DNA of 12,748 nucleotides, taken from the NCBI GenBank assembly GCA_000437675.1, contig FR901754.1:1-12748 (forward strand). Direction: 5' to 3'. The DNA comes from Prevotella sp. CAG:891. Its GTDB lineage: Bacteria > Bacteroidota > Bacteroidia > Bacteroidales > Bacteroidaceae. Positions 6,257 through 12,748 of the stretch are shown one piece after another. The position numbers and the translations under genes are program-made. Below the pieces are notes generated by a model. The model worked only from the letters and a program-made list of their open reading frames with translations. It made no database searches and was not told the origin of the DNA. The first letter of the stretch is position 1. Each line of letters starts with the position of its first letter.

Positions 6257-7138
6257 ATGCGTCTGACAAAAGTTCATGAACAGGGTTGGAAGTCCGCTGT
6301 CCTGCCCTTGCAGTTGAACAAAGTCGAATTCGCGGTTCATAGACAGTCCGTTAATGTCGACCACCTTAAATTTGCCCGAAAAAATTTCGCGGTTGATAGA
6401 GCGAATAGACAGAATGCCCATGCAGTCGCTGTTTTCGATAAAGAGTTTAATACTTTCGGTACTCCCCAAGTGCATTCTGACTGAAAGGTCAGAAAGTTTG
6501 ATGTGATGTTCGCCGAGTGCCGACAACAGCACATCGAGTGTACCCGAACCGCGTTCGCGCAGCACAAGGGGAATTTGGCAGAGTTCGCTTGGTTCAATCT
6601 CGTCGCACTTACTCCAGCGGCTGTGTGTATTCACCACAGCCACCAGTTCGTCGCTCATGAATGCCGTGTACTTCAGGTTTTGCTGCCGTGCGTTCCCTTC
6701 GACGAGTCCCAGGTCGATGCGGTGTTCCGTCAGTGCTTTTTCAATTTGGGCAGAATTGCCACTGAGCAGGTTGAGTGTGATTTGCGGAAAGCGTTCGGCA
6801 AAATGTGCCAAGAGTGGCGGCAGCACGTATTGGGCTATGGTAGTGCTGGCTCCAAGGCGCAGTTCGCCACTGTGAACATTGCGCAGCAAACTCATTTCGT
6901 ATTCCAAACGGCTATAACCTTCAAGGATGCGCTTGCTGTATTCCCAAAACACCCTACCCGCTTCAGTCAGGATAATGGAGTTGCCTTTGCGTTCGAACAG
7001 GCGTGTTTGGTAGGCCGCCTCCAGTTCCTGGATGTGCTTTGTCACCGAAGGCTGACTGATAAACAGTTCCTGCGATGCTTTTGTGAAACTCAAATTCTTT
7101 GCTACACTGGCAAATACTTTCAGTCGGAAATCTCCCAT
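6245..7138 (-). CDS. LysR family transcriptional regulator (YeiE/CbbR-like)
   Basis: This 297-aa protein has the standard LysR layout. The winged HTH is at residues 1-60, with the helix-turn-helix ASQELFISQPSVTKHIQELE (21-40) and the wing RLFERKGNSIILTEAGRVFW (46-65). A linker helix (66-88) and a periplasmic-binding-protein-like effector domain (about 90-295) follow. The effector domain carries the family's LRLGASTTIAQYVLPPLLAHF stretch (starting near residue 93), which resembles CysB/CbbR/YeiE-type regulators. It precedes the YeiH-type transporter on the same strand. In E. coli, YeiE regulates genes linked to sulfite/sulfur stress next to yeiH, and a similar role is the best guess here. The effector is unknown. 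No clear TAnnTTTG promoter is visible in 7139-7258. Confidence 0.9.
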   Translation of the reverse strand: MGDFRLKVFASVAKNLSFTKASQELFISQPSVTKHIQELEAAYQTRLFERKGNSIILTEAGRVFWEYSKRILEGYSRLEYEMSLLRNVHSGELRLGASTTIAQYVLPPLLAHFAERFPQITLNLLSGNSAQIEKALTEHRIDLGLVEGNARQQNLKYTAFMSDELVAVVNTHSRWSKCDEIEPSELCQIPLVLRERGSGTLDVLLSALGEHHIKLSDLSVRMHLGSTESIKLFIENSDCMGILSIRSINREIFSGKFKVVDINGLSMNREFDFVQLQGQDSGLPTLFMNFCQTHYNH

Positions 7139-7259
7139 GTTCGTTGTGGTTTCTTTGATTGCGTCATTTTGGCAGAGATAATTACCGTCCTCGTCTTGCT
7201 CCGCTCTCAGGTTATCAAGTTGATGTTCCGATTCACTCAGCCACAGGCAATCGCAAATT

Positions 7260-7291
7260 AAAAAAGCATCTCCGACAGTTCGGAGATGCTT
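7260..7291 (-). terminator. Terminator of tRNA-Leu
   Basis: AAGCATCTCCGA (7264-7275) pairs perfectly with TCGGAGATGCTT (7280-7291) across a 4-nt loop. On the minus strand the stem is followed by TTTTTT. It lies 18 bp after the tRNA 3' end and separates the tRNA transcript from the LysR gene. Confidence 0.8.
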
Positions 7292-7309
7292 GATAATTGA
7301 ATATATGTG

Positions 7310-7391
7310 TGCGCCTGATAGGACTCGAACCTACACGTATCGCTACACCAGATCCTAAGTCTGGCGCGTCTACCAATTTCGCCACAGGCGC
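7310..7391 (-). tRNA. tRNA-Leu (anticodon UAG)
   Basis: The minus strand folds into a full cloverleaf. The acceptor stem is GCGCCTG/CAGGCGC with discriminator A. The D arm contains TTGGTAGA. The anticodon stem CCAGA/TCTGG encloses the loop CTTAGGA (anticodon TAG). A long class II variable arm follows, then a T arm with TTCGAGT. The long variable arm and the A discriminator are leucine features, and the UAG anticodon reads CUN codons. The 3' CCA is not encoded (CAC follows the acceptor strand on the genomic minus strand). It is transcribed alone from its own promoter. Confidence 0.95.
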
Positions 7392-7401
7392 TTTTCGGGT
7401 G

Positions 7402-7432
7402 CAAATATACAACTTTTTACCCAAGAAGCCAA
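7402..7432 (-). promoter_or_regulatory. Promoter of tRNA-Leu
   Basis: On the minus strand TTGG (7429-7432) and TATATTTG (7402-7409) are separated by exactly 19 bp, matching the Bacteroidetes -33 TTTG / -7 TAnnTTTG promoter well. The -7 element is 10 bp before the tRNA 5' end. This is the best complete promoter in the window. Confidence 0.7.
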
Positions 7433-7585
7433 GAATGTGCGAATTTAAATTTGGCGCAGTTGCAGACCGTGTTGTTGAAAAGTAATCAACTTTACAAGGA
7501 TGCAACGATATGATAGTGAATCAGTAAGATTCAACGATACGTTGAAAAATCAGGAACATTGACTTCACTGATACTTACCGCAGAC

Positions 7586-7960
7586 TTACAGAATGTGCAA
7601 AGCCAGCATACGCTGAAGTTCGGGCAAATTCGATGAGGAATTGAATTTCTGTTCAAAGGGAATATCCGAACCGCTCAACCATATTTTCAGTTCGGCATCC
7701 AAATCAAACGTACCTGCCGTTTCGATAGAATAGCGCACGATAGAGCGGTAAGGAATTGACATGTATTCGCGCTTTTTGCCCGTCATACCCTGTACGTTCA
7801 GAATGATGAGTCGGCGGTTGGTAAACACCCATTTGTCGCGGAACACGGCAAAAGCCTGTTCGATGTGCTCATTGTCGGCCAGCATGGGACTGAACTCCCT
7901 TGCCAGTTCCTCTTTGTTTATTTTTGACGCGTTGCCCATGAATGAATCAAAAAGTCCCAT
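7586..7960 (-). CDS. Bacterial PH-domain protein (YvbH-like)
   Basis: This 124-aa protein starts MGLFDSFMGNASKINKEELA, then has a bacterial pleckstrin-homology-like domain (about 30-122). The typical pattern is VFTNRRLIILNVQGMTGKKR (45-64) followed by SIPYRSIVRYSIETAGTFDL (68-87). Such proteins are small and cytosolic, and their molecular role is not established. I prefer the ATG at 7960 because the family begins MGLF; an ATG two codons upstream (7966) is also possible. It lies about 50 bp after the hybrid two-component gene on the same strand with no hairpin or clear promoter between, so read-through from that gene is possible. The 153 bp between its stop and the tRNA promoter contain only a small TTCAACG/CGTTGAA hairpin (7530-7546) with no U-tract. 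Confidence 0.85.
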   Translation of the reverse strand: MGLFDSFMGNASKINKEELAREFSPMLADNEHIEQAFAVFRDKWVFTNRRLIILNVQGMTGKKREYMSIPYRSIVRYSIETAGTFDLDAELKIWLSGSDIPFEQKFNSSSNLPELQRMLALHIL

Positions 7961-8009
7961 AATCATTCAGATATTAAGTGTTAGTAAATCGTGCATTTAG
8001 CGTTTCGGG

Positions 8010-10847
8010 TCACATGCTTTTGGCATAATCCGAAGGACTGACACCAAAATAATCACGGAAACATTTGGTCAAGTAGCTTGGCGTGCTGAAGCCCACTTCG
8101 TAGGCAATTTCCGACACCGTTTTGTCGGTACGCGTCAGCATTTCGGCCGCCTTTTTCAGTCGCGCCACGCGAATGAGTTCCACCGGCGAGTAACCCGTAA
8201 GTGCTTTAACCTTGCGATAAAGTTGACTGCGGCCCAGCCCCATTTCCGAAGCTAAATCCTCAACCGAAAGGTCAGAATTATTCAAGTGCAGGTCAATCAG
8301 TTCGCGGAATCGTTCGGCAAATCCCTTGTCAAGGTCGCTCACGTCAGCCTTTTCAATCGTCGATTTGTCGCCGAAGAACGCTTTCAGCCTGCGACGGTTG
8401 GCAATGAGGTTGCGCAAACGAGCGCGGAACATGTCCGGGCTAAATGGTTTTTCGATGTAAGCATCTGCCCCACTGTCGAAGCCCATGATACGCTGTTCGT
8501 TGAGCGTACATGCCGTAAGCAGCATCACCGGAATGTGCGAAGTTTGCCATTCGTCCTTGAGGCGGCGGCAACATTCCCAGCCATCCATCACAGGCATCAT
8601 CACGTCGCACACCACCGCATCGGGCATGAGCTGGCGCGCCTTGTCCAATCCCTCGCGACCATTGACAGCCTCTTCCACACAGTATTCACTGCCCAACAAA
8701 ATGCGCGCATACGAACGAATATCCTCGTTGTCGTCGATAATCAGCACCGTAGGTTTCGGCTCGTTGCCGGCATTTGCGCCGGTACCTGCAGGTTTCGCAC
8801 TGGGCACACTTCTGGCAACATTCGGGTTCGGCAGCTGCCCGTCAGCCACTTTCTCAGCCGGTTGCATCGTTGCCATTTGGCTGGTTTCAGACGTATCTTC
8901 TGTTTCGGCTGCAGGCTGCAAAACCTGAGCCACTTCGTTCAGATGTTCCGAAGGCAAATCCTCAATACGTTCTACGCAAGGCACGTTAATGGTAAAACGC
9001 GAGCCCTTTCCGGGCGCACTTTCGGCCACAACCGTGCCCTTGTGCAGTTCGATGTAGGCCTTGACCGTGGCCAAACCGATACCAGAGCTCTCGTGGCTAA
9101 CGTCAGTCTGGTAAAAGCGGTCGAATATCTGACCGATTTTTTCGGGCGCAATGCCTTGACCCGAGTCCTCAATGACGATGACGAGGCGCCGGCCCGATTC
9201 AGTTTCGTTGCGAAGCATGCCCTGCACCGTGATGCGTCCGCCTTCGGGAGTAAATTTAAAGGCATTCGAAAGCAAGTTATACACCACGCTTTCCATTTTA
9301 TCAACATCAATCAGCCCCATAGCCTGTTCCGACGTACCGAAGTTACCCGAAATCAGATAACGGATAATTTTTTTACGCGCCAAAGCCTTGAAGGGTTCGC
9401 ACCATTGCCCAAAAGCCTCATCCAGATTCGTCGGCTGCAAATGCAGTTTCAGTTCGCCCGCTTCGAACTTTCTAAAGTCGAGCGTCTGGCTCACAAGGCG
9501 CATCAGAATGTCGGCATTCGTACGAATCATGCCTATCAATTCGCATTGTTCGGGCGTAAGGTTTTCACTTCCCTGCAACTGCTCAATAGGCGCCATGATG
9601 AGGGTAAGAGGCGTACGCAAGTCGTGCGACACCTCGGTAAAGAAGCTCAGTTTCGACTGCGTGGTTTCCTGCAACTCCTTCGACAGGCTCACCAGCTGGT
9701 CGCGCTGATCCTCGAGTTTGCGCTTTTGCAGACCCAGTTCCTGGTTACGCTTTACCGTGATGAAATACCAGCGCAAGCTCACCGCCAGCACAATGCCGAT
9801 AAGCACAATGATGGTGACAGCCGCCAGCAGCAGCATGTTCTGCATGGAGTAACGCGACAGGAACTTGTCGAGCTGCGTCCCCAGTTGGTCAATGCGCTGT
9901 TCACTTTCGTGAATCTGTTCACTCTGAATGCGGAAAATGCGTGCCGTTGAGGCATCGATTACTGCCGAACTGAGCTGCGTATCGCGTTCAAAAGGTTCTT
10001 TTCTGAGAATTTTCCGGGCAATTTGCACCACGCGTTCGCCGCCGGTGGGATAAATGAACGAGGCAGCCAGTTCGCCGCGTTCCACATTGGCCAATCCGCC
10101 GTCCTTGCGCGCCAATCCGTCGATACCCACCACTTTCAGGTTCAATCCATGCTGTTTGGCTGCATGGAAAATTTTTACGCCCATGCGGTCGGTGTGTGAA
10201 TACACGATGTCGGGCACAATGCCCCGTTTCAGGATAGAATCTACTTGATATTCAACGTGGTCGCCATTCCATCCACCCTCAATTTGCGCCAGAACGTGAA
10301 TGTCGGGCGATTTTTTCAGCGCGTGAATAAATCCGTTGTGGCGTTCCTGGGCAGCAGTTGCGCCCATTTGTCCGGTAAATTCCACCACGGTTCCGTGTCC
10401 GTTGAGTTCGCGGCTGATAAACGAGCCGGCCGCATAGCCCACTTCAAAGTTGTTGGCACCGACGAAAGCCGTGTATTTGTTCGACAATATTTTGCGGTCA
10501 ACCACTACCACCGGTATGCCCCGGTCGTACGCCTTTTCAACCACAGGAGTGAGTTTTTTGGCCTCGGTGGGCGCAACCACGAGCAAATCAATGCCCTCGT
10601 TGAGCATACTGTCGATTTGACGAATTTGCAATTCGCTGTTTTCGTTAGACGAACGCAAGTCAATGTGCAGCTCGGAACTGTAGAGCAATGCCTCGCGCAA
10701 AATTTCCTCGTTCATTTTTTGTCGCCACACATCGTTGCTACACTGTGAAATGCCCACCTTGAATTGGGGCGTGCGCTGCGAGCATGAAGTGAAGGACAAG
10801 CCGGCGAGCAGGAGTGATAATATAAAAATCAGGTTACGATAATTCAT
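8010..10847 (-). CDS. Hybrid two-component system sensor/regulator with sugar-binding sensor domain
   Basis: This 945-aa single-protein regulator contains in order: an N-terminal signal or anchor with a possible lipobox Cys22; a periplasmic ribose/LacI-type substrate-binding domain (about 28-310, VGISQCSNDVWRQKM and VVAPTEAKKLTPVVEKA); a membrane helix (336-360); a coiled coil; HisKA with phospho-His408 (SHDLRTP); HATPase (N528 in NLLSNAFKFT, DSGQGI 561-566, SSGIGLA 587-593); a low-complexity linker (about 640-695); a receiver (D748 acceptor, K800); and an AraC-type HTH (about 858-943). Bacteroides HTCS proteins use this design to sense glycans; the binding-protein-type sensor resembles the fructose-sensing BT1754 type rather than the beta-propeller type. 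The ligand is probably a monosaccharide. No SusC/SusD genes are nearby; the divergent aldose epimerase is a possible target. Confidence 0.93.
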   Translation of the reverse strand: MNYRNLIFILSLLLAGLSFTSCSQRTPQFKVGISQCSNDVWRQKMNEEILREALLYSSELHIDLRSSNENSELQIRQIDSMLNEGIDLLVVAPTEAKKLTPVVEKAYDRGIPVVVVDRKILSNKYTAFVGANNFEVGYAAGSFISRELNGHGTVVEFTGQMGATAAQERHNGFIHALKKSPDIHVLAQIEGGWNGDHVEYQVDSILKRGIVPDIVYSHTDRMGVKIFHAAKQHGLNLKVVGIDGLARKDGGLANVERGELAASFIYPTGGERVVQIARKILRKEPFERDTQLSSAVIDASTARIFRIQSEQIHESEQRIDQLGTQLDKFLSRYSMQNMLLLAAVTIIVLIGIVLAVSLRWYFITVKRNQELGLQKRKLEDQRDQLVSLSKELQETTQSKLSFFTEVSHDLRTPLTLIMAPIEQLQGSENLTPEQCELIGMIRTNADILMRLVSQTLDFRKFEAGELKLHLQPTNLDEAFGQWCEPFKALARKKIIRYLISGNFGTSEQAMGLIDVDKMESVVYNLLSNAFKFTPEGGRITVQGMLRNETESGRRLVIVIEDSGQGIAPEKIGQIFDRFYQTDVSHESSGIGLATVKAYIELHKGTVVAESAPGKGSRFTINVPCVERIEDLPSEHLNEVAQVLQPAAETEDTSETSQMATMQPAEKVADGQLPNPNVARSVPSAKPAGTGANAGNEPKPTVLIIDDNEDIRSYARILLGSEYCVEEAVNGREGLDKARQLMPDAVVCDVMMPVMDGWECCRRLKDEWQTSHIPVMLLTACTLNEQRIMGFDSGADAYIEKPFSPDMFRARLRNLIANRRRLKAFFGDKSTIEKADVSDLDKGFAERFRELIDLHLNNSDLSVEDLASEMGLGRSQLYRKVKALTGYSPVELIRVARLKKAAEMLTRTDKTVSEIAYEVGFSTPSYLTKCFRDYFGVSPSDYAKSM

Positions 10848-10913
10848 AGATAAGTAAAGTCAGCAGACCATCGTCGGCCTACGTGGTTATGTCATGAATC
10901 AGATTTTGCGAGG

Positions 10914-10921
10914 CAAAGTTA
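10914..10921 (-). promoter_or_regulatory. Promoter -7 element of the hybrid two-component gene
   Basis: On the minus strand this reads TAACTTTG, matching TAnnTTTG, 66 bp before the start codon. The -33 region is weak. The 420-bp space between this gene and the divergent epimerase (10848-11267) holds this element, a short AGAGC/GCTCT inverted repeat near 11082-11099, two CTCTTTGC copies (about 11095 and 11114), the epimerase promoter and its leader. I see no further gene there. Confidence 0.5.
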
Positions 10922-11148
10922 AAGCCTTTTGCTGAAAAAACTTGGCAATCGTTTTATTCTTTCCGCCTATTGTGGGTAAAAAGGCATTATTTTATTCTCT
11001 TTAGGTATCAAAAGACTCACTTATACCATTTATTTATACTTACAGCTACCCCACAGCGACATGAAACTTTGGCGAGAAGCCAGAGCGCAAAATTGCTCTT
11101 TGCTGAAAAATAACTCTTTGCAGCCTATCAGCGTTACTTGGAAATGCT

Positions 11149-11156
11149 TAAATTTG
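11149..11156 (+). promoter_or_regulatory. Promoter -7 element of the aldose epimerase gene
   Basis: TAAATTTG matches TAnnTTTG and predicts a start near 11163, giving a leader of roughly 105 nt. No TTTG is found at the usual -33 spacing. Confidence 0.5.
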
Positions 11157-11170
11157 TAGCATAATTATAA

Positions 11171-11254
11171 AGGGTGGTTCAACATATTCTGATTTTTAAT
11201 GTATCAAATTCTGGTAGATGCTTTGTACCCTGTCAGACTCTGCCGAACCACCCT
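11171..11254 (+). promoter_or_regulatory. Inverted-repeat leader upstream of the epimerase gene
   Basis: AGGGTGGTTC (11171-11180) is perfectly repeated in inverse as GAACCACCCT (11245-11254), and weaker complementarity continues inward. Further stems such as GGTA/TACC are possible inside. The repeat encloses most of the predicted 5' leader and ends 13 nt before the ATG, so a structured regulatory RNA is conceivable. Equally, the paired ends could be the terminal repeats of an 84-bp mobile-element remnant. The sequence alone does not decide. Confidence 0.35.
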
Positions 11255-11267
11255 AAAGCTAAACACC

Positions 11268-12140
11268 ATGATAACCATTCAGAACAACGAATTGCAAATC
11301 ACCATCAGCCTTAAAGGAGCTGAGGTGCAGAGTATGAAGGACCTGAAAACCGGCCGCGAATATGGCTGGCAAGGCGACGAACGCTGGTGGAAAGGCCGTG
11401 CGCCCATATTGTTTCCCATTGTGGGTGGTATGTGGAACGGAGAGTGCCGCTACGGAAACACCGTGCTGCGCATTCCGAAACATGGCATCATGCGCCAACA
11501 CACCTGGCAGTTGGCTGAAGCAACGGCTGAGTGTGTGCGTCTGCATTACATCAGCACTGTGGCCGACTTTGAAGTGTATCCTTTTGCCTTCGAACTGACC
11601 CTGACCTACCGTTTGCAGGGGCGCACGCTTTCGGCCGAATTTCAGGTAAAGAACAACGGAAGCAGCACGCTGTGGTTCCAAATGGGCGGACACCCCTCGA
11701 TTGCTTTGCCCGACTGGGACGAAAGTCACACGGTCGACGGCTACCTGAAACTGGAGGGCAAGCCCGAATCTGTTTGGCGCGCCGGCGATCAGGGCTGTCT
11801 GGAACCTGAACGCCACCCGGTGCCCTTCGATGCCGACGGACTGGTGCCTATTTGCGTAGACACCTTTGCTCACGAGGCCCTGATTTTCGACAATCACGAG
11901 GTGACGGCTGCTACGGTGCTCGACCGCGAAAAGCAACCCGTGGCACGTGTGGCAAGCGATGCAGCCTGCTGGCTGTTTTGGAGTCCGCAGGGTCAGCATT
12001 CGCCCTTTGTGTGCTGCGAACCGTGGCACGGACTGTGCGACCATCAGCACTTCGAAGGTCAGTTGAGCGAACGTCCGTTCATGAACCACGCGGAATGCGG
12101 TGAAACGTGGACGGGCGGATACACCGTTGAACTTTTCTAA
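11268..12140 (+). CDS. Aldose 1-epimerase family protein (LacX/GalM-like)
   Basis: This 290-aa protein is of the galactose mutarotase-like beta-sandwich fold, close to the LacX/YeaD-type subgroup. Visible family features are YGWQGDERWWKGRAPILFPIVGG (starting at residue 32), IPKHGIMRQHTW (69-80, with H72), FQMGGHPSIAL (137-147, with H142) and CCEPWHGLCD (249-258, with E251). H72, H142 and E251 are in positions expected for the substrate-binding and catalytic residues that interconvert alpha and beta anomers of a hexose; the exact sugar is unknown. I chose the ATG at 11268 because the conserved N-terminus (MITIQNNELQITISLKGAEV) starts there; the frame is open from 11199 only within the leader. 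It is divergent from the sugar-sensing hybrid regulator. Confidence 0.9.
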   Translation: MITIQNNELQITISLKGAEVQSMKDLKTGREYGWQGDERWWKGRAPILFPIVGGMWNGECRYGNTVLRIPKHGIMRQHTWQLAEATAECVRLHYISTVADFEVYPFAFELTLTYRLQGRTLSAEFQVKNNGSSTLWFQMGGHPSIALPDWDESHTVDGYLKLEGKPESVWRAGDQGCLEPERHPVPFDADGLVPICVDTFAHEALIFDNHEVTAATVLDREKQPVARVASDAACWLFWSPQGQHSPFVCCEPWHGLCDHQHFEGQLSERPFMNHAECGETWTGGYTVELF

Positions 12141-12189
12141 TCAGCAAGGGTTCAAAATGCTTTAGCTTTCATTAGCCCATTCCATTATG

Positions 12190-12243
12190 AATAGGTTCTA
12201 AAAATCGACCGTCAGTACAGACCGTTGATTTTTAGAACCTATT
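12190..12243. repeat. Long palindrome between epimerase and cation-efflux genes
   Basis: Two 24-nt arms (12190-12213 and 12220-12243) are complementary at 22 of 24 positions, with a 6-nt loop; the outer 17 bp (starting AATAGGTTCTAAAAATC) are perfect. It could terminate epimerase transcription, although there is no downstream T-run, or be a dispersed palindromic repeat. It lies 50 bp after one stop codon and 48 bp before the next start. Confidence 0.55.
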
Positions 12244-12291
12244 TCAACATACCAACTTCAACTCATCTACTTAATTACTTACGCATTCATC

Positions 12292-12748
12292 ATGTCACAT
12301 TCAACCACGCATACGCAACAACGCGAACGCGGCATTTTCCGCGTCACGCTTTGGGGTAGTCTGGTTAATTTCATGCTGCTGGTATTTAAATTCGCTGCCG
12401 GTATATTGGGCAACAGTGCTGCCATGCTGGCCGATGCAGTGCATTCGCTTTCTGATTTTATCACCGACCTCATCGTGATACTTTTTGTGCGCTTGTCGGG
12501 CAAACCTTGCGATACCAACCACGACTACGGACACGGCAAATACGAAACCCTGGCCACAGCCTTGATTGGTGTGATGCTGCTGCTCGTCGGGGTGGGCATA
12601 TTTTGGAGCGGTGCTGAAAAAATTGGGCAGTATCTTTGTGGCAAACCCCTCGAAGCACCGGGCAGCATTGCGCTAATAGCTGCCGCCCTTTCGGTGGTAG
12701 CCAAAGAGGCTCTTTACCATTGGACGGTGGCGCGCGGCCGTGCCTTGC
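12292..12748 (+). CDS. Cation diffusion facilitator transporter, N-terminal part (cut by window end)
   Basis: The frame opens at ATG 12292 and runs 152 codons to the window edge without a stop. It encodes the first part of a cation diffusion facilitator (CDF), an inner-membrane proton-coupled exporter of Zn2+, Fe2+ or similar ions. Residues 19-37 form membrane helix 1. MLADAVHSLSDFITD (45-59) is the CDF helix 2 signature with the HxxxD metal site (H51, D55). DYGHGKYETLA (78-88) is the conserved loop before helix 3. VVAKEALYHWT (135-145) matches the later conserved helix. CDF proteins are usually about 300 aa or longer, so at least half is missing. The His-rich start (MSHSTTHTQQ) may bind metal. 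The exact ion cannot be told. Confidence 0.9.
   Translation, partial: MSHSTTHTQQRERGIFRVTLWGSLVNFMLLVFKFAAGILGNSAAMLADAVHSLSDFITDLIVILFVRLSGKPCDTNHDYGHGKYETLATALIGVMLLLVGVGIFWSGAEKIGQYLCGKPLEAPGSIALIAAALSVVAKEALYHWTVARGRAL

Noticed and set aside
6503..7261. A 252-codon plus-strand frame opposite the LysR gene
   Set aside because: The minus strand carries a full LysR protein; the antisense frame is Cys/His/Phe-rich, has no motif, and runs into the terminator region.
7400..7410. GTATATTTGC matching the CTnDOT-type attachment pattern GTAnnTTTGC
   Set aside because: The same bases are the -7 promoter element of tRNA-Leu, and similar strings occur at other promoters in the window, so there is no reason to read it as an integration site.
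7530..7546. TTCAACG-ATA-CGTTGAA hairpin downstream of the PH-domain gene
   Set aside because: The stem is only 7 bp with no U-tract on either strand; it is too weak to call a terminator.
8286..9950. A 554-codon open frame on the plus strand opposite the hybrid two-component gene
   Set aside because: It is a codon-bias shadow: the minus strand encodes a complete set of conserved kinase and receiver motifs, and the antisense product has no recognisable domain or family pattern.
11259..12089. A 276-codon minus-strand frame opposite the aldose epimerase gene
   Set aside because: The plus strand has clear mutarotase-family motifs; the reverse frame shows none.
1..12748. CRISPR arrays, rRNA genes or transposase genes
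   Set aside because: No regularly spaced direct repeats, rRNA-like segments or transposase/integrase motifs were seen on either strand.

Overview
The window looks like a Bacteroidales chromosome (Bacteroides/Prevotella type). Three things point there: upstream regions carry the Bacteroidetes -7 promoter motif TAnnTTTG, starts lack Shine-Dalgarno sequences, and a single-protein hybrid two-component system is present. I cannot name the species. From about 5.1 kb onward the coding sequence reads as more GC-rich than the left third. The AT-rich intergenic DNA and repeat-like elements are concentrated between about 4.15 and 5.1 kb.

Left region (1-5.1 kb, accessory in character). A strong terminator at the left edge closes an upstream transcript. 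Next comes an AraC-type regulator on the minus strand, with a possible 43-codon ORF overlapping its 3' end. Divergent from it is a likely four-gene operon: UlaG-like metallo-beta-lactamase-fold hydrolase, small cupin, and two different radical SAM proteins. The cupin, first radical SAM gene and second radical SAM gene are joined by two successive 4-bp ATGA stop/start overlaps. The two radical SAM proteins resemble the pair annotated elsewhere as 'radical SAM mobile pair protein A/B', whose chemistry I believe is unknown. This is the best candidate in the window for a poorly described system. A hairpin, an unrecognised 89-aa gene on the minus strand, a symmetric terminator and a 188-bp MITE-like inverted-repeat element follow.

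Middle region (5.1-8 kb), all on the minus strand. A LysR regulator lies upstream of a YeiH-family 10-TM putative sulfate exporter, an arrangement reminiscent of E. coli yeiE/yeiH. A LysR-type palindrome lies about 65 bp upstream of the predicted yeiH-like transcription start. Beyond the LysR gene are tRNA-Leu(UAG), with its own promoter and terminator, and a small bacterial PH-domain protein.

Right region (8-12.75 kb). A 945-aa hybrid two-component regulator fuses a ribose/LacI-type periplasmic sugar-binding domain to a histidine kinase, a receiver and an AraC HTH. Divergent from it, across a 420-bp intergenic region, is an aldose 1-epimerase-family gene whose leader contains a 10-bp perfect inverted repeat. 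A long palindrome then precedes a cation diffusion facilitator gene cut off by the window end. The sensor-regulator and the epimerase plausibly act together in sugar sensing and use, but no SusC/SusD locus is visible.
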